64,000 bases of DNA from Maratus speciosus (Eukaryota > Arthropoda > Arachnida > Araneae > Salticidae): contig OZ010800.1 of assembly GCA_963932465.1 (NCBI GenBank), forward strand, positions 35,888,352 through 35,952,351. The letters run 5' to 3'. A program made the translations under genes and the position numbers. Under the pieces are notes generated by a model that was not told the DNA's origin, did not search any database, and worked only from the letters and a program-made list of their open reading frames with translations. Shown in pieces: positions 1 to 11,560 of the stretch (position 1 is the stretch's first letter; each line of letters begins with the position of its first letter).

Positions 1-340
1 CCGTCAGACTCATGTTCGTATTTAATAAAGCAATGAAAAATCACAACACATTAAAAAACTTACACATTCTAAATATCAAGTTTGAACTCAAGATCAAGCT
101 TAAAACTTAATAAAAAAGATGTCAGCTGATAAGCATTGTTTTTAAAATGGAAAAATTAAAATTGTTTTAGAAGAATAGGACTCCAAAATAGCGAAATTTT
201 GCTAAAACGTACGGTAAAAAGATAAGATTTTATGCTTCAAGTAAAACTTTATTTTAAAATTCACCGCAGTATTAATACTTAGAAAATTTTCCTGGGAGAA
301 ACATTCGCGTTATATACAATATTTCAAATTAAAATCAAAT
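1..340. other. AT-rich non-coding sequence, probably FASN intron
   Basis: No coding or RNA signal is seen. A short tandem duplication of tttcaaattaaaatc lies around 323-356. Confidence 0.5.
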
Positions 341-365
341 TTCAAATTAAAATCTTAAAAGGCAC

Positions 366-655
366 AAAGGCCAGCGTAGTGAAAAAGATTCCATGCCGGG
401 ACTTGAACCCGGTCCATGACACTGACATTCTACCGACTAAACCACATGGAAAGATACCCAGCCTGGAAAATTTCTCACTATTACATGTTGGCAAGGCTAC
501 AAACGCAGCACAAGATGGAATATTTATCGTGAGCCACCGACATGGGGTAAACACGAAACTTAATTAAATCCAGCATCGATTGAAACTATATTAATACTTG
601 CAAATTTTTCCAGGAAGGAACATTCGCAATGCATACAATATTTTAAATGAAAATC
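366..655 (-). repeat. tRNA-derived SINE, copy 1 (head at left, minus strand)
   Basis: Read on the minus strand, about 388-455 is tRNA-like. A 7-bp acceptor stem (TTCCATG with CATGGAA), an A-box-like GGTTTAGTCGGTAG and a B-box GGTTCAAGTCC within a 5-bp T stem are present. The anticodon arm is shortened, so it is not a functional tRNA. The body (tgctggatttaattaag...) and an AT-rich tail continue to about 655. It forms the left arm of an inverted pair with 690-1000. Confidence 0.7.
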
Positions 656-689
656 AAATGTCAAATTAAAATTGCATTAATTTGAAATA

Positions 690-1000
690 TGATTTTCATT
701 TGAAATATTGTATGCAAGGCGAATGGTTCACTCTGGAAAAAATTCCAAGTATTAATATAGTTTCAATCGATGCTGGATTTAATTAAGTTTCGTGTTTGCG
801 CCATGTCGGCGGCTCACGATAATTATTCTATCTTGTGCTGCGTTTGTAACCTTGCCAACATGTAATAGTGAGAAAGTTCCCTGGCTGTATATCTTTTCAT
901 GTGGTTTAATCGGTGGAATGTCAGTGAGCTGTACTGATGGCCTGGGTTCGAGTCCCAGCATGGAATCTTTTCGCTATGTGTTCCTTTGTACTTTTAAAGC
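690..1000 (+). repeat. tRNA-derived SINE, copy 2 (inverted relative to copy 1)
   Basis: This is the reverse-complement partner of 366-655. The tRNA-like part at about 888-963 keeps GTGGTTTAATCGG (A box), a 5-bp anticodon stem TCAGT/ACTGA with loop GAGCTGT, and the T arm CTGGG-TTCGAGT-CCCAG containing a perfect B box. The missing T at position 33 and a mismatched acceptor stem argue against a real tRNA gene. Together the two copies make a ~300-bp-arm imperfect palindrome with a spacer of about 35 bases. Confidence 0.7.
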
Positions 1001-1019
1001 AAGAAAATTTGATTTTCGT

Positions 1020-1330
1020 TTAAAATCATGACAGTGTTTACGACAAGTTCGTCACAAATGACTCATATTTCACAAATTGGTGGCAATGTGACTTCAAAGC
1101 ATTGTCGCTTTCGTCACATGTTGTCACAAAGTTAATGAGAAAATAGTCACAAATGACACATTTTTCACAAATTTGTCACACCGTGACTTCACAGAGTGGT
1201 CACAAACGACCTCTAAAACGGCCATAACGACTTCGCATTCTAGTCACTATGACGTCACATCGATGGTCACAACATCACAGTGTGACTTCACAACGTCGTC
1301 GCCATGACGTCACCATGCCTTACGGGCACA
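1020..1330. repeat. Degenerate short repeats rich in gtcacaaa / gacgtcac words
   Basis: The words gtcacaaa, cgtcaca and gtgacttcac recur irregularly with no clean period. Several CRE-like TGACGTCA words occur (1251, 1304), but there is no other sign of a promoter. No gene is seen. Confidence 0.4.
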
Positions 1331-2289
1331 AGAAAGAAGTTAAAAGTATTATTTTTCCGAGGAGATATTTTAAATATAAGAATGCACCAAATGCCCATAG
1401 ACTTAACATTACCGAAGGCAAATCGGAAACTTAGTGACGAGCAGACTTAACGGACCAATGCCGCCATATAAGCGGCAATGGCACTCTTAACCAAATTGAT
1501 TCGCATGGCACCACTTTTTAAAAAAAAGAAACACTTTTACTTGTAATTTGACAACATGTGCATGAGAAATTTACTAAAAAATTTACTTTTGAACTATAGT
1601 GGTGCCAATAGCATATAAAAATATAATCATATATTGAAAGCTACCTGTTAAAGGTTAATAATATGAATAAATCGTAAAAAAATCATTTTTTTCTTATCAT
1701 AAAAAATCATCCCTTAAAATGTTAAGGACTTTATTTATGTACCCCCATTAATAAAAACATAAGAAGAGCACAGGGATTGGATCACTTTTGCAGTAATAAC
1801 CATTGACAGGATTACAAAATGTGTGGAACGGCTTCTCAACTACCGCCTGGACGAGCATCGTGTGATCCAAAATCCCCCCCACAGATGTTTTAAGGCTGTT
1901 CTCAAATCCAAAGGGTCAACTTTCTGACATAAGTTTTAATTCATTTTTGTTCGGAAACGCCTGAAACTAGAAGGTGAAGGTGTTGTTATTCAGAAACTAT
2001 GTCATCGAACTGTTTTTTTTTTCTCGTAAACGCAATAGATCGTTCAGAAAATATTGTCAAAGTTGGCATTTTGAACCGAACTTCCGAACGAAAGAAGAAA
2101 ATCCTTCCAATAAGGGGGAGAAGTATACCGTGTCACGTGATCAGAATCGCTTATCACTCAATAGCTAATTTATTGATTAACAAGTAAGAAAAATCTTGCG
2201 TACAGCATAGATTATGAAACACTTTCCGACTCTTCGTTACTTAGGGAAATAAGGTAAATAAGTTAACTAGGTAAACATTTAAAAATCTG

Positions 2290-2700
2290 ATTTTAGTAGT
2301 TACCGCCCATAGCCAAATATGTATTCCAATTCTTTTGAACAGCCCTGTATTCGATCTGGATGTTGATATATTTACTATATAATAGGAAAATTCAGTTTAG
2401 CAAGAAAATGCATAACAGTTTGAAATTCATCTTCCAGCAATTTATACTAATAGATGGAAACATACTTGAATACTTTTGTACAGCCCTGTAGTTTACCTAG
2501 TACCTTTATTACATGCCACTATTTAGCTAAAATTTAATTCAAGTTAAAACACACTTAAAACTACTGAAATTACATTTTCAGAAATTATCACCCATAGACG
2601 GCCATGTATCCAACTCTTTGCGTGGCCCTGTATATCATTTTATCTATAGTCTACAAATATTTCTTAGTATACTAAATTCAGTTCAGCGTAAAAATGCATA
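2290..2700. repeat. Degenerate tandem repeat, ~141-bp unit
   Basis: The word ccctgta preceded by a cttttg-like stretch recurs at about 2343, 2484 and 2625, exactly 141 apart. The surrounding bases (acccatagccaa..., aaaatgcatag...) are weakly alike. Similar single units appear at about 4253 and 4427. Confidence 0.5.
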
Positions 2701-2907
2701 GCTCCTTTTAAATCCACCTTTAAGCAATTGATGCTCATACTCAGTAACCTTTACGAATTCATTTCTGTAGCTCAGTATATGAACTATAGCATTTATACGC
2801 ACTTTGTAGTATGCATAAATATAGCGAAAAAGTAGGTAAGAGGGTTTCGTTTAATATTCCTTTCAAAACTCTTTATCCTTTTGAAAAATCTGTTCCACTT
2901 TTCGCAA

Positions 2908-4103
2908 CCAGGGGCGCACTCTATTCTGAACAAGCCTCTATCCGAACGAAACTTCGTTTTATATACTATCCGTAGATATATTAGTCGAGGGGATTGGGCC
3001 GATAGCACTCGAGATAAGTAGGCGCCCCTGGTGGTAAAAAGTGCAACTAAAATATGTAAGGCTATGGTGCATAATATGAAAGAATGGTTAAAGGGTTGTC
3101 GGAAAAAGTTGGAAAAGTGCTCCCCGGGTGAAAAGGGCGGAGTTTAGAAAAATTGCTTAAAATACACAAGTTAGAGACCGGAGGAGTAAATAATATAAGA
3201 CTTTTTAAAAGTTCTTTGATTTGCCGTGTGGTCTGGGATATTCAGCTATACGTATGCAAAAACTCATGTATCCAACTTAATTAGGATCTCTCTTAGAAAG
3301 AATTGCTTAAAATGCATACGCGGTAGTTCAAAGGGTTAAACGTAAGACTTTTTCAAGATTTTATGATTTGCCGCCTGGCCTCAGGTGTATTGCTATAGGT
3401 ATGCAAAATTTCAAATCTCTAATTTAATAAGGGGCTCAGTTAGATAAAATTGCTTAAAATACGCATGTGGGAGCCCAAAGGGTTAAATGTACGACTTTTT
3501 CAAAATTTTATGATTTGTCATTTGATGCGAGATTTTCAGCTATAAGAATGCAAAATTTCACGCCTCCAACATAAATAGGGGCTCACTTAGAATGAATTGT
3601 TTAAAATACACATGTGGGAGCCCAAAGGGTTAAATGTACGACTTTTTCAAAATTATATGATTTGTGGTTTGATGTGAGGTGTTCAGCTTATAAGTATGCC
3701 AAATTTCACGCCTCCAACCTAATTAGGGACTCAGAAAGAATTGTTTAAAATACACATGTGGGCGCCAAAAGGGCTAAATGTACGACTTTTCCAAACTTTT
3801 ATGGTTTGTCATTTGATGTGAGGTGTTCAGCTATAAGTATGCAAAATTTCACGCCTCCAACCTAATTAGGGCTCACTTAGAAAGAATTGTTTAAAACACA
3901 CATGTGGGAGCCCAATTGGCTAAATTTGCGACTTTTTCAAAATTTTATGATTTGTCATATGATGTGTGGTGTTCAGCTATAAGTATGCAAAATTTCAAAT
4001 CTCCAACCTGTATAGTTTCTGAGAACGGGCTCTGTGACAGAAGGACAGACGGGCAGACAGAGGAGCGAGACGAATAGTGTTTCGTCAGATGAACAAAACC
4101 CTA
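2908..4103 (-). mobile_element. Composite hairpin-ended element with ~146-bp tandem units, copy 1
   Basis: In + strand order: a hairpin block at 2908-3032 bounded by ccaggggcgc and gcgcccctgg; a spacer to about 3155; about six tandem units of ~146 bp, each with a gcttaaaatacacatgtggg-like word, at about 3158, 3306, 3449, 3598, 3744 and 3888; a cagacgggcagacag tract at about 4043; and a terminal hairpin ending in aaaaccctaaa near 4103. The same blocks occur in the opposite order on the + strand at 53246-54740, which defines this as one mobile unit. No protein is encoded. Subterminal hairpins and internal tandem repeats recall non-autonomous Helentron/HINE-type elements, but I cannot assign the class. 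Confidence 0.6.
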
Positions 4104-4363
4104 AAAAAGCGCATATCATAATTAAAAATGCATTTTGAGCAATCATTACTAATGTACAGTAATTCGGATACAATATAATGTCTGAAAACTTTTCAAATAC
4201 ATCGCCAACAATTTCCCCTATACCATTATGAACGGAATTCTTTTGTGTGGCCCTGTAAATGAACAATAACTATTCTTTTTACCGCATATTCAACAAAATG
4301 CATATTTTAGTGGACTTCATAAAGGAATATCAATTTTACTATGTTTGAAGGAGTGTAACACCA

Positions 4364-4600
4364 TTAAAAATCATTTGAAACGATTTTTTCCCATTGGCCG
4401 TAATGTAACGGAAAACTTTTGACTGTCCCTGTAATTGAACTAAACATGCTACAAATTTCATTTGAAATAGGGAACTTGCTAAGGTAGAGGTCACTAGCAT
4501 CCAAAAATTTCAGAACTATCCGAGCATATTTACGACAGCTAGAGCGTGGACAGACGGACAGACAAACCAATGTCATAAACACTTTTCAAGTTTGTTGGAA
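4364..4600 (-). repeat. Hairpin-ended repeat family (AACACTTTCCAAC type), minus-strand copy
   Basis: Read on the minus strand: aacactttccaacaaacttg folding on aagtgtt, then ggtttgtctgtccgtctgtc, a conserved body (cgctctagctgtcgtaaat), and ending with ttacagggacagtcaaaag and ccgttacattacgg. Related copies lie at 18095-18316, 27771-28290 and 38519-38940. No coding sequence is seen. Confidence 0.55.
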
Positions 4601-5124
4601 AGTGTTAAAAAATGGAAAAAACAGTTCGATTCCAAATCGCTTCCATGGTCTGGCATTCCAATTTTATATCTTTCTGTTAGAAAATGGATTTGTAAATGTG
4701 TCAAAACGTTTTGCGCTTGTTTAGCAGAGCAGTTGAGAACAGCCTTAAGGGGTCTTGTACCTTACAACGTGTCGAAAATTAACAAAAAACTTCAAAGTTT
4801 AAATTAGTCCATCTTCAAAACAATTTTATGCATAAAAGTGAAATTTTGGATATTAATTAAACAGATTGTGCTTTCTAATATGCTACCATTAGAAATTTAT
4901 TAGCCTTTTACAGAATTTGTGTATTGTTGAAATTAAAATAGCTCATTTTTTTACTCCAGAAGTCATTGCGCGCATGATATCTAGAGAAAAAATGTATGGA
5001 TTATCATGAAATTTGGTAAAGATACTAAACAAATATGTGTGTTTAAAATGAACTACTTTTAAGCATTTACTGTGGTAATATTTTTAATTATGACTTTTTT
5101 TATTCATTAAAAATATAAAATGTT

Positions 5125-5126
<2 letters not shown>

Positions 5127-5173
<47 letters not shown>

Positions 5174-5202
5174 AATATTTTTTTTTTTTTTTTTTTTTTT
5201 TT
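5127..5202. repeat. Two long poly-T tracts
   Basis: Near-pure T runs at 5127-5168 and 5178-5202 are separated by acaaaaata. Flanking sequences (ccataatttggtaaagatac... and caaatttggtaaagata-like) are inverted relative to each other: about 5000-5060 matches the reverse complement of 5225-5290. The T runs thus sit at the centre of a palindrome whose arms repeat aaacacacatat. Confidence 0.6.
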
Positions 5203-5394
5203 GTATAGTTAAGGAAATAATTTTCGCTTAAGAGTAGTTCATTTTAAACACACATATATATTTAGTATCTTTACCAAATTGTGACTTTTGAATATATTAT
5301 AGCCTTTTCAAAATGAATGAATTTTTTATCGTAACCACGTATTTAAAAATTATATCTTTTTACTTCTGCTTCCTTTTTTATATCGTTTTTAAAG

Positions 5395-5624
5395 GCATGA
5401 AATGGTCTGAAGCTCAAGAACGCTGTCCTAAGGATATATATCCGTCGTGCCACAATGCTGAAGATTCTCTTACAATATCAGGACCTGTAGAAAGCATGAA
5501 AGATTTTATTAAGAATCTAGAAGCTGAAAACATTTTTGTACGAGAAGTCAATGCCTGTGGCTATGCCTTTCACTGTGATTACGTTTTTCCAGCGGCTGAA
5601 AAACTTAAGGTCGCTCTGCAAAAA
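5395..5624 (+). CDS. FASN: Fatty acid synthase exon: malonyl/acetyltransferase (MAT) C-terminal part
   Basis: This exon encodes about 76 residues of the acyl-transferase domain that loads acetyl and malonyl groups onto the carrier protein. It reads GMKWSEAQERCP, then the conserved CHNAEDSLTISGP stretch, then NACGYAFHCDYV. The His of the GxAFH motif is the catalytic His of the MAT Ser-His pair; the active-site Ser (GHSxG) must lie in an upstream exon outside the window. The 3' splice site is the AG at 5393-5394 after a T-rich tract (exon enters with 2 nt of a split codon). The donor is GTGAGT at 5625, giving phase 0. Open reading continues upstream to 5313 and downstream to 5741, but those parts lose all similarity, which supports the boundaries. 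No disruption is seen. Vertebrate FAS has AFHS here; Cys replaces Ser next to the His. Confidence 0.95.
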
Positions 5625-5990
5625 GTGAGTATTAAATATTTTAGAAAAATATCCCTCCTGAAGCCCTTTTTCCTGCAGTATTGCACTTGCAAAATTGGAC
5701 GATGCCAAAGAATATTCTTTCCTCCAGAAAATTGTCCTTAACCCATTTGCATCATTTGGAAAAGTGAAAAATTGACCATATCGCCAAAAAACGTTTTCTT
5801 GTGTCAAAAGGGAAATACAGTCTAACCAGGGTATGACGTGTTTCAAGGGAACAGAGGACAAAAGTGGCATATTAAGCGGGATCGCGTATTAAAAGGGTTT
5901 GTATAACGTCGCATAGGATCTGGGCTTATTTACACATCTAATCGTCTAAATGAACTTTTAGCCCAATGGTAGGGAAGCAAAAAAAGACCG
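5625..5990. other. Start of FASN intron 1, includes remnant of a DNA-transposon terminus
   Basis: No exon is seen. The word taagcgggatcgcgtatta at about 5873 is repeated at about 9387, where it lies in a longer CpG-rich stretch resembling a pogo/Tigger-like terminus. That suggests both are ends of one family. Confidence 0.35.
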
Positions 5991-7135
5991 AATTTGGAAT
6001 TAATTAGGGAAAGGCTGGAAATTGTTTTAATCCCTTCAGTTTAGGTCTAGAATGAATATGCTATATTTCCCCCCTCGTATTAGGTGAGCGTTAGGAAATA
6101 TGTATAGATTTATAGTAAAAAAACACGCTTTTTACGTACCATAACAGTATCTCCCAACAGCTAACTCTGTCAAAAATATTGTCAATACAAATGTCGTAGA
6201 GATTAAGATTCTGAATAAAATAAGTACAATCATTAATATTTTTTGTTCAACATTGAGGTCGCAATTCTATTTCAAAATTTTGCCTTAGTATCTAATCAAG
6301 AGCTTGAAGCCAGGAGAGACCAAGTTAACTTAACAGTATTTCAAAATAACTAACTCTATCAAAAACATTGCCAGTACAAAAGTTGTAGAGCCTAAAATTC
6401 TGAGTAAAATGAGTACCTACACTTAATATTTTTGTTCAATATTAAGGCCGCATTTTTGAGATATTGTTAAGTTAACTTCGTCTCTCCTGGTTTCAAGTTC
6501 TTGATTTGAAAAATTTTGATATAGAATTGTGACCTTAATGTTGAACAAAAATATTAATGATGGTGCTCATTTTGTTCAGAATTTTAAGCTCTACAACATT
6601 TGTATTGACAATGTTTTTTATAGAGTTAGCTGTTTTGAGATATTGTTAAGGTAATTAAAAAAAACGCGTTTGCCGAAAATAAATATGTACATATTTTCTA
6701 ACATTCACACAAGTACGAGGAAGAAAACATAGTACGTTCATTTTAGACCTAAACTGAAGGGATTAAAACAATTTCCAGTTTTCTTCTAATTAATTCTGAG
6801 TTCAACCCCTGACCACGGGTCTAAAACTTTAAAGTGGAATTGTGACCTTAATGTTCAGCAAGTATTAAGTGTAGGTACTCATTTTACTCAGAATTTTAAG
6901 CTCTACAACATTTGTATTGACAATGTTTTTGACAGAGTTAGCTGTTGGGAGATACTGTTATGGTATGTAAAAAAACGGGTTTTTTTACTATAAATCTATA
7001 CATATTTCCCAACGCTCACCTGGTACGAGGGGGAAAACATAGCATATTCATTCTAGACCTAAACTGGAGGGATTAAAATAATTTCCAGCTTTCCCCTAAT
7101 TAATTCCGAATTCAACACCCTAACCACTGGGCTAT
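5990..7135. repeat. Multi-arm foldback: three related ~300-bp arms in alternating orientation
   Basis: The segment 5990-6290 (ggctggaaattgttttaatc ... aattctatttc) reappears as its reverse complement at about 6525-6800 and again at about 6830-7120. An inner pair 6310-6440 / 6450-6630 shares the same text. Diagnostic words are cagctaactctgtcaaaaa / tttttgacagagttagctg and gtttaggtctagaatgaata with its complement. No open frame is present. The RNA could form long hairpins in the FASN pre-mRNA. Confidence 0.65.
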
Positions 7136-7275
7136 TTAGAGCTTTCATTTATACATTTACGGTCGAAAATTGTATCTTTTGCGCATATTTATATTTAGGA
7201 TCGACTTGAATAATAACTGAAATTTGTATATGGATAAAAACATGGATTTATTACCAATTAATACGGTACAGCAGA

Positions 7276-7277
7276 TG

Positions 7278-7327
<50 letters not shown>
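7276..7327. repeat. (ATA)n microsatellite
   Basis: About 17 trinucleotide units. It produces a meaningless Leu-rich open frame on the minus strand. Confidence 0.9.
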
Positions 7328-7465
7328 TTTCCTGCTAGACTATTTTTTTTAACACAAAGAAAAAATTCTTCACACAAAGAAAAAAATTTTTGAAGCACAA
7401 TCCAGTTTTTCATCATATTTAGTACTTGTGAGTTTAATACCAATATAATCTGTCCTTCATTTTTA

Positions 7466-8694
7466 TCTCTCTATTCTAAAGTATATAATGCTGTCAATGA
7501 ATTTTTTGTGACCGGGGGTCTTTCTTAGTTAGTATTAAGAAAACTGTTGCATACAACAATATGAAAATCGGTGTTATTATAGAGATATGTTTGATAAAAA
7601 CCCTGATGCAGACAGTTTCATATCGAATAGTTATTTAAGGAAATATTTAATATTAAAGTTGGTCAAAATCGTTCCATTAAAAAAGTTTTATAGGAGCAAA
7701 AATTATATATAGGAATTGAATCCTTTTTAGATCATTTTATACATTAGAAGTTCCCGTTGTTCAGACTGTATTTATTATTTTAATTTGATTCATTTTTCAA
7801 CGTTTTATTTCCATTTTAAATTCAAATTTTAAGCTTTTCGAGAGATATTTTTTACATATTTTATAAAAGCGTATTATTTTAAATTGTTGCCAATTTTAAT
7901 AACATTGCAAATAGTAATATTTCCTTCCAATTAAAAATTTATTTAAGCGTGGCTATTATAAACAGAAAAAAAACTTTCAAACTATAATTAAATGATTGCT
8001 TGTTAAGAGCAGGAAAATATTGAAAGTTACGTCATAAGAACTACATTTTTACTTGAATTTTAAAAAAGAAAGGAAATTTTAAAATAAAAATTTCATTATT
8101 ATACGTTAAAAGTCGTAAATGAAAGAAACTGCGTCATATTTAAAATGGCCAACAATTAATGCAAAACAGTTTAAATTTAAAAATACATTTGCGTGAGACA
8201 TTTATTTCACATTTTGATATAACCATTTCAACTATTGTTATGAATTCTAAAACAGCGCAAATAATATTTCCTTTCTAACAACAAAAGTATTTTCACGTTA
8301 ATATTAATATAAAAAAGAAACCTTTGGTGAAAATTACGTCAGATTCAAACGATACATTTAAAATGACTTATTTAAAAGAATTTTCTTCTACCGTTGTTAA
8401 AAAATACCGGAAGAAAATGACTCTGTTTAGTTAATTCATTTTACATAATCTTACTTTCCAATTTTTAACTAATTTTTTTAATCAAAGACGAAAACAGCCA
8501 TTATATCTCTTAACAGTAGCTGATTTTGTCTTAAATATCCCTAATCAAAGGAAATCGAATAGAAACCCGTTTACAGAGAGATCGCCACTGCTTTGTCAAC
8601 CTATTTAAATCCGATCAAATTAGCGTGCTTTTAAAATCTGGGGTGTTTGAACCGGGGATGGCGAGCGTAGCTCGTAGGTGACAGAGCCTCCTAG
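7466..8694 (+). mobile_element. Non-autonomous Helitron, complete copy (1229 bp)
   Basis: The 5' end is TCTCTCTATTCTA, preceded by A. The 3' end is a hairpin region ggcgagcgtagctcgtaggt followed by CTAG and then T. Helitrons begin TC, end CTRR after a hairpin, and insert between A and T without target duplication; all of this is met here. The same ends and body occur at 36206-37560 (+), 46864-48118 (-) and in partial copies. No Rep/helicase coding is present, so it depends on a partner elsewhere. Confidence 0.8.
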
Positions 8695-8699
8695 TATAA

Positions 8700-9640
8700 T
8701 ATATCCTTATTAATTATAATGATTATTATAATTATTATTAATTATAATGATTATAATGATTATTAATATACTTATTAATTTTTGTATAAAAAATATTGTT
8801 AGCATAGAAAAAGTAAACAAAACATAGAAAATAGCACAGAATTGTACAGCCAAAGTCATATTTGTTTAATCGTCAAGAGTTTAGTTTTTTTGCCTCTAAC
8901 ATGCATTATAAAACAGTGTTATAACGTACATTTGAAACCTCACTAACACAACAGGTATAACCGTCTCTAATCATAATTTTTAGGAGGTATCTGACATCCT
9001 GAATTCGTCTATCTCTCTCTACTACACAGAGAGATCGAAAGAGAGAGACAAAGAGTGTTTTTTTTATATATATATAACGCTATTTCCTATTAGTAATGTT
9101 CGTCTTAATTCATTATTAAATAAATATCTCTATTCGGAAATAGTGGTTTTTATCTGAATAAAAAAAATCAGCCAAATTGGCAACACTGGTGAAGAGAAGG
9201 AATTAACATCTTGGTCTATGAATTTATGTCTTAATCGTAATCCTTTGTCTCTAAGGACCGAAAATCAATAACGTATTAAACGGGATGCGTAATAACCGTT
9301 CGTGTATTAAACGTGATATTTTTGCGATAGTCGCTGTTCAAGGCGATATAGGGCGATGTTCAAGGGACCTGAGATTTTCGATAACTAAGCGGGATCGCGT
9401 ATTAATCGTGAGCGTCTTAAGGGGGAGTTAGTACCTTTCTTGACCCAATTTTACTCATAATAACACACTTTTTTCGATTCAACATAAATCAATAAGTTTT
9501 GCATATTTTATAGTGAAATTGTTACAGTTTCAAGAATAATACTCTAGCTCTAAAAATTTGCCACAACATTTGCAATTTAAATCTAACCTTTCTATCTATC
9601 CCCATATATAAAGGCAATGTCCCGCTCACTGACTCATCAT
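8700..9640. other. AT-rich intron with CT/GA hairpin and decayed transposon terminus
   Basis: A tctctctctac...gagagagacaaag inverted stretch lies at about 9010-9055. Repeated words cgtattaaacg / gcgtattaatcg lie at about 9270-9420. On the minus strand these begin ctaactcccccttaagacg, like the outer end of a pogo/Tigger-type inverted repeat. No gene is seen. Confidence 0.35.
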
Positions 9641-10300
9641 CGCCCAGACCAAATTACTGAACCTAGAAGCATGAAAATTGTGGGAAATATACTTCTTATG
9701 ACATAAGTGAGCACTAAGGAAGGATTCTAGAAAATTTCTTCCCTAAAGGGGTTAAATGGGTGGTCGAAAATTTTAGATTATGTGACTATATCTCAGCAGA
9801 AGTTTCAGGTCGGAGCATGAAATTCCAGAAAATAAATCTACTAAAAAGTAATTAAACCCGTGTTTCAGCGATTTTAGAAATCCCCCCCCCCTAAGAGGTC
9901 CAAAAGGAGGGGGGTCGAAACTTTTAGAATTTTTGTCCATATGTCTGCAGCCGTTTTTGGTAGGAGCATGAAATTTCAGAAAATAAATCTACTAAAAAAT
10001 AATTAAACATGTGTTTCAGCGATTTTCGAAATTCCATCCCTAAGGGGATTAAAAGGGGTGTCGAAACTTTTAGAAAATTTGGCCATATCTCAGCAGCCGT
10101 TTTAGATATAAGCGTGAATATTCAGAAAATAAATCGACTAAAAAATAATTGAACACATGTTTCAGCGATTTTAGAAATCCCTCCTAAGGTGTTAAAGAGG
10201 GAAGCGGGTCGAAAATTTTAGAATATTTGGCCATAACTCGGCAATTTTCAAACTTTTTCAGAAACCCTCATGTGATATATCATCGGAAAATCCTCGGACC
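9640..10300. repeat. Tandem repeat, four units of ~147-160 bp
   Basis: The phrase tcgaaa(a/c)ttttagaa recurs at about 9755, 9915, 10061 and 10208. Each is followed by ccatatctcagcagccgttt-like text, aaaataaatctactaaaaa and tgtttcagcgattttagaaa. It is preceded by an atatataaaggcaatgtccc and actgactcatcatcgcccag leader at about 9603-9650. Confidence 0.7.
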
Positions 10301-11560
10301 AGTTTTTCATATTATGAAACCTTCTTCTCCTCCTCATCCAATCCCCCCCCCCCCCAAGGATTCAATTTTATAACTCAGCTCCTAATTAAAACACAGCGAG
10401 ATTCGACCTCATTTGAAGGGTTGACCGAAGGTGAAACTCCCCACAGATCTTCAACTGGTGCGGTCTATTTTGACCATAGACAGTTAGGGGGCATTCCTCC
10501 TCCTTGGGGTGGAGACAGAAATGGATTTTACATGCAACACATCGTTTGAATGGTTTTGGCAAGTAGATTACTAAGTAGCCGCTACCCCTACCCTTTTTTC
10601 AACTCATTTTTTATGACTAGAGGGCCTTTTAAAATTTCATTTGTACTACCATGTATACAATTTTCCGAAAATTATGAAAAAAAATTACATAACAAATCTC
10701 AACAATTAGCAGCTTCTCCCTATTTTCACACATTGAGAGGGTACGTTTTTCAGACAAAATCGAGTTAAAGATATAAAATCATACAAAGTTAAGGTTCATT
10801 TAAGAATATTATCACAGGCTTTGGTAAAGCCGGGCGGGGAAGCAAGTAGATCTATCTTATACAGAACAAATCTAGCTGTGCGTAACGCTGACGTCATTTT
10901 GCGAATAGCAACACTTTACGATGAAAATTCGGTTTTGTAATTTTCGCTATTGCAATTGTTTAATCTTCTAACCGTCATACATTTTCAATTTTTACACCGT
11001 CATACAGTGGGACGTTTTCATGATCTATGTAGACAAAATTCATTTTTCCTATTATCTCGGAATTTGATAAAACCACGTGTATTGGTAGTTGAATGTCTGT
11101 ATTTTCGAGATCCGTACGAGTTTTGTCGAAAATATCAGAGATGTCGATTAATTATGAACGTAAAGAAGCCATTTGCGCAGTTGGTTTGAGGGAGTTTCAA
11201 AAGTTGCACTAGCTTCCTCTAAGTTTGAAAGCACGTCGTGACTATTCTGTTTTAGTTGAAAGCACGAGTTTGCTGAACACATGTCAAGAGTTGATCAAGG
11301 TCAGATTTAACACCTTTTTGTTTTAAAATAAACGATATTAAACCCGCTTAACCGCTTTTTTCAAAGATTGTAACTCTGGATTATCCTTGATGTTGTTTAC
11401 AAATTTCATCTTGAATTTTAACATATTATTCATCATTATTCAGGAATAAGCATTTTTTTAAATCGAAGTGCCATTCCTAAAGTATTGAAAAATTAAACAA
11501 ATTCCAGCAGATGTCAGTAGATCATTAAGTTTTTATTAATAAACAAACATCATATTAACT
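10300..11560. other. Intronic sequence with short open frames of no recognised kind
   Basis: Open frames at 10550-10768 and 10950-11189 (+) have no motif, no similarity that I recognise and no splice context. C-runs occur at about 10340-10355. I see no gene. Confidence 0.4.

Noticed and set aside
379..961. Small open frames on both strands over 342-1031 with similar protein text
   Set aside because: They are translations of the inverted SINE pair, including its tRNA-like head, not genes.
888..963. Possible functional tRNA gene
   Set aside because: The cloverleaf is partial: acceptor mismatches, no T at position 33, embedded in a dispersed repeat with an inverted partner.
4043..4103. Hammerhead-like ribozyme at the hairpin ends of the composite element
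   Set aside because: I looked for the CUGANGA and GAAA core elements in the right order and did not find them.
5517..5870. 117-codon minus-strand frame
   Set aside because: Antisense shadow of the FASN exon at 5395-5624; no independent motif.
7258..7443. Minus-strand frame with a poly-Leu run
   Set aside because: Product of the (ATA)n microsatellite.
9640..10300. CRISPR-like array
   Set aside because: Units are ~150 bp without short identical repeats and unique spacers; an ordinary eukaryotic tandem repeat.
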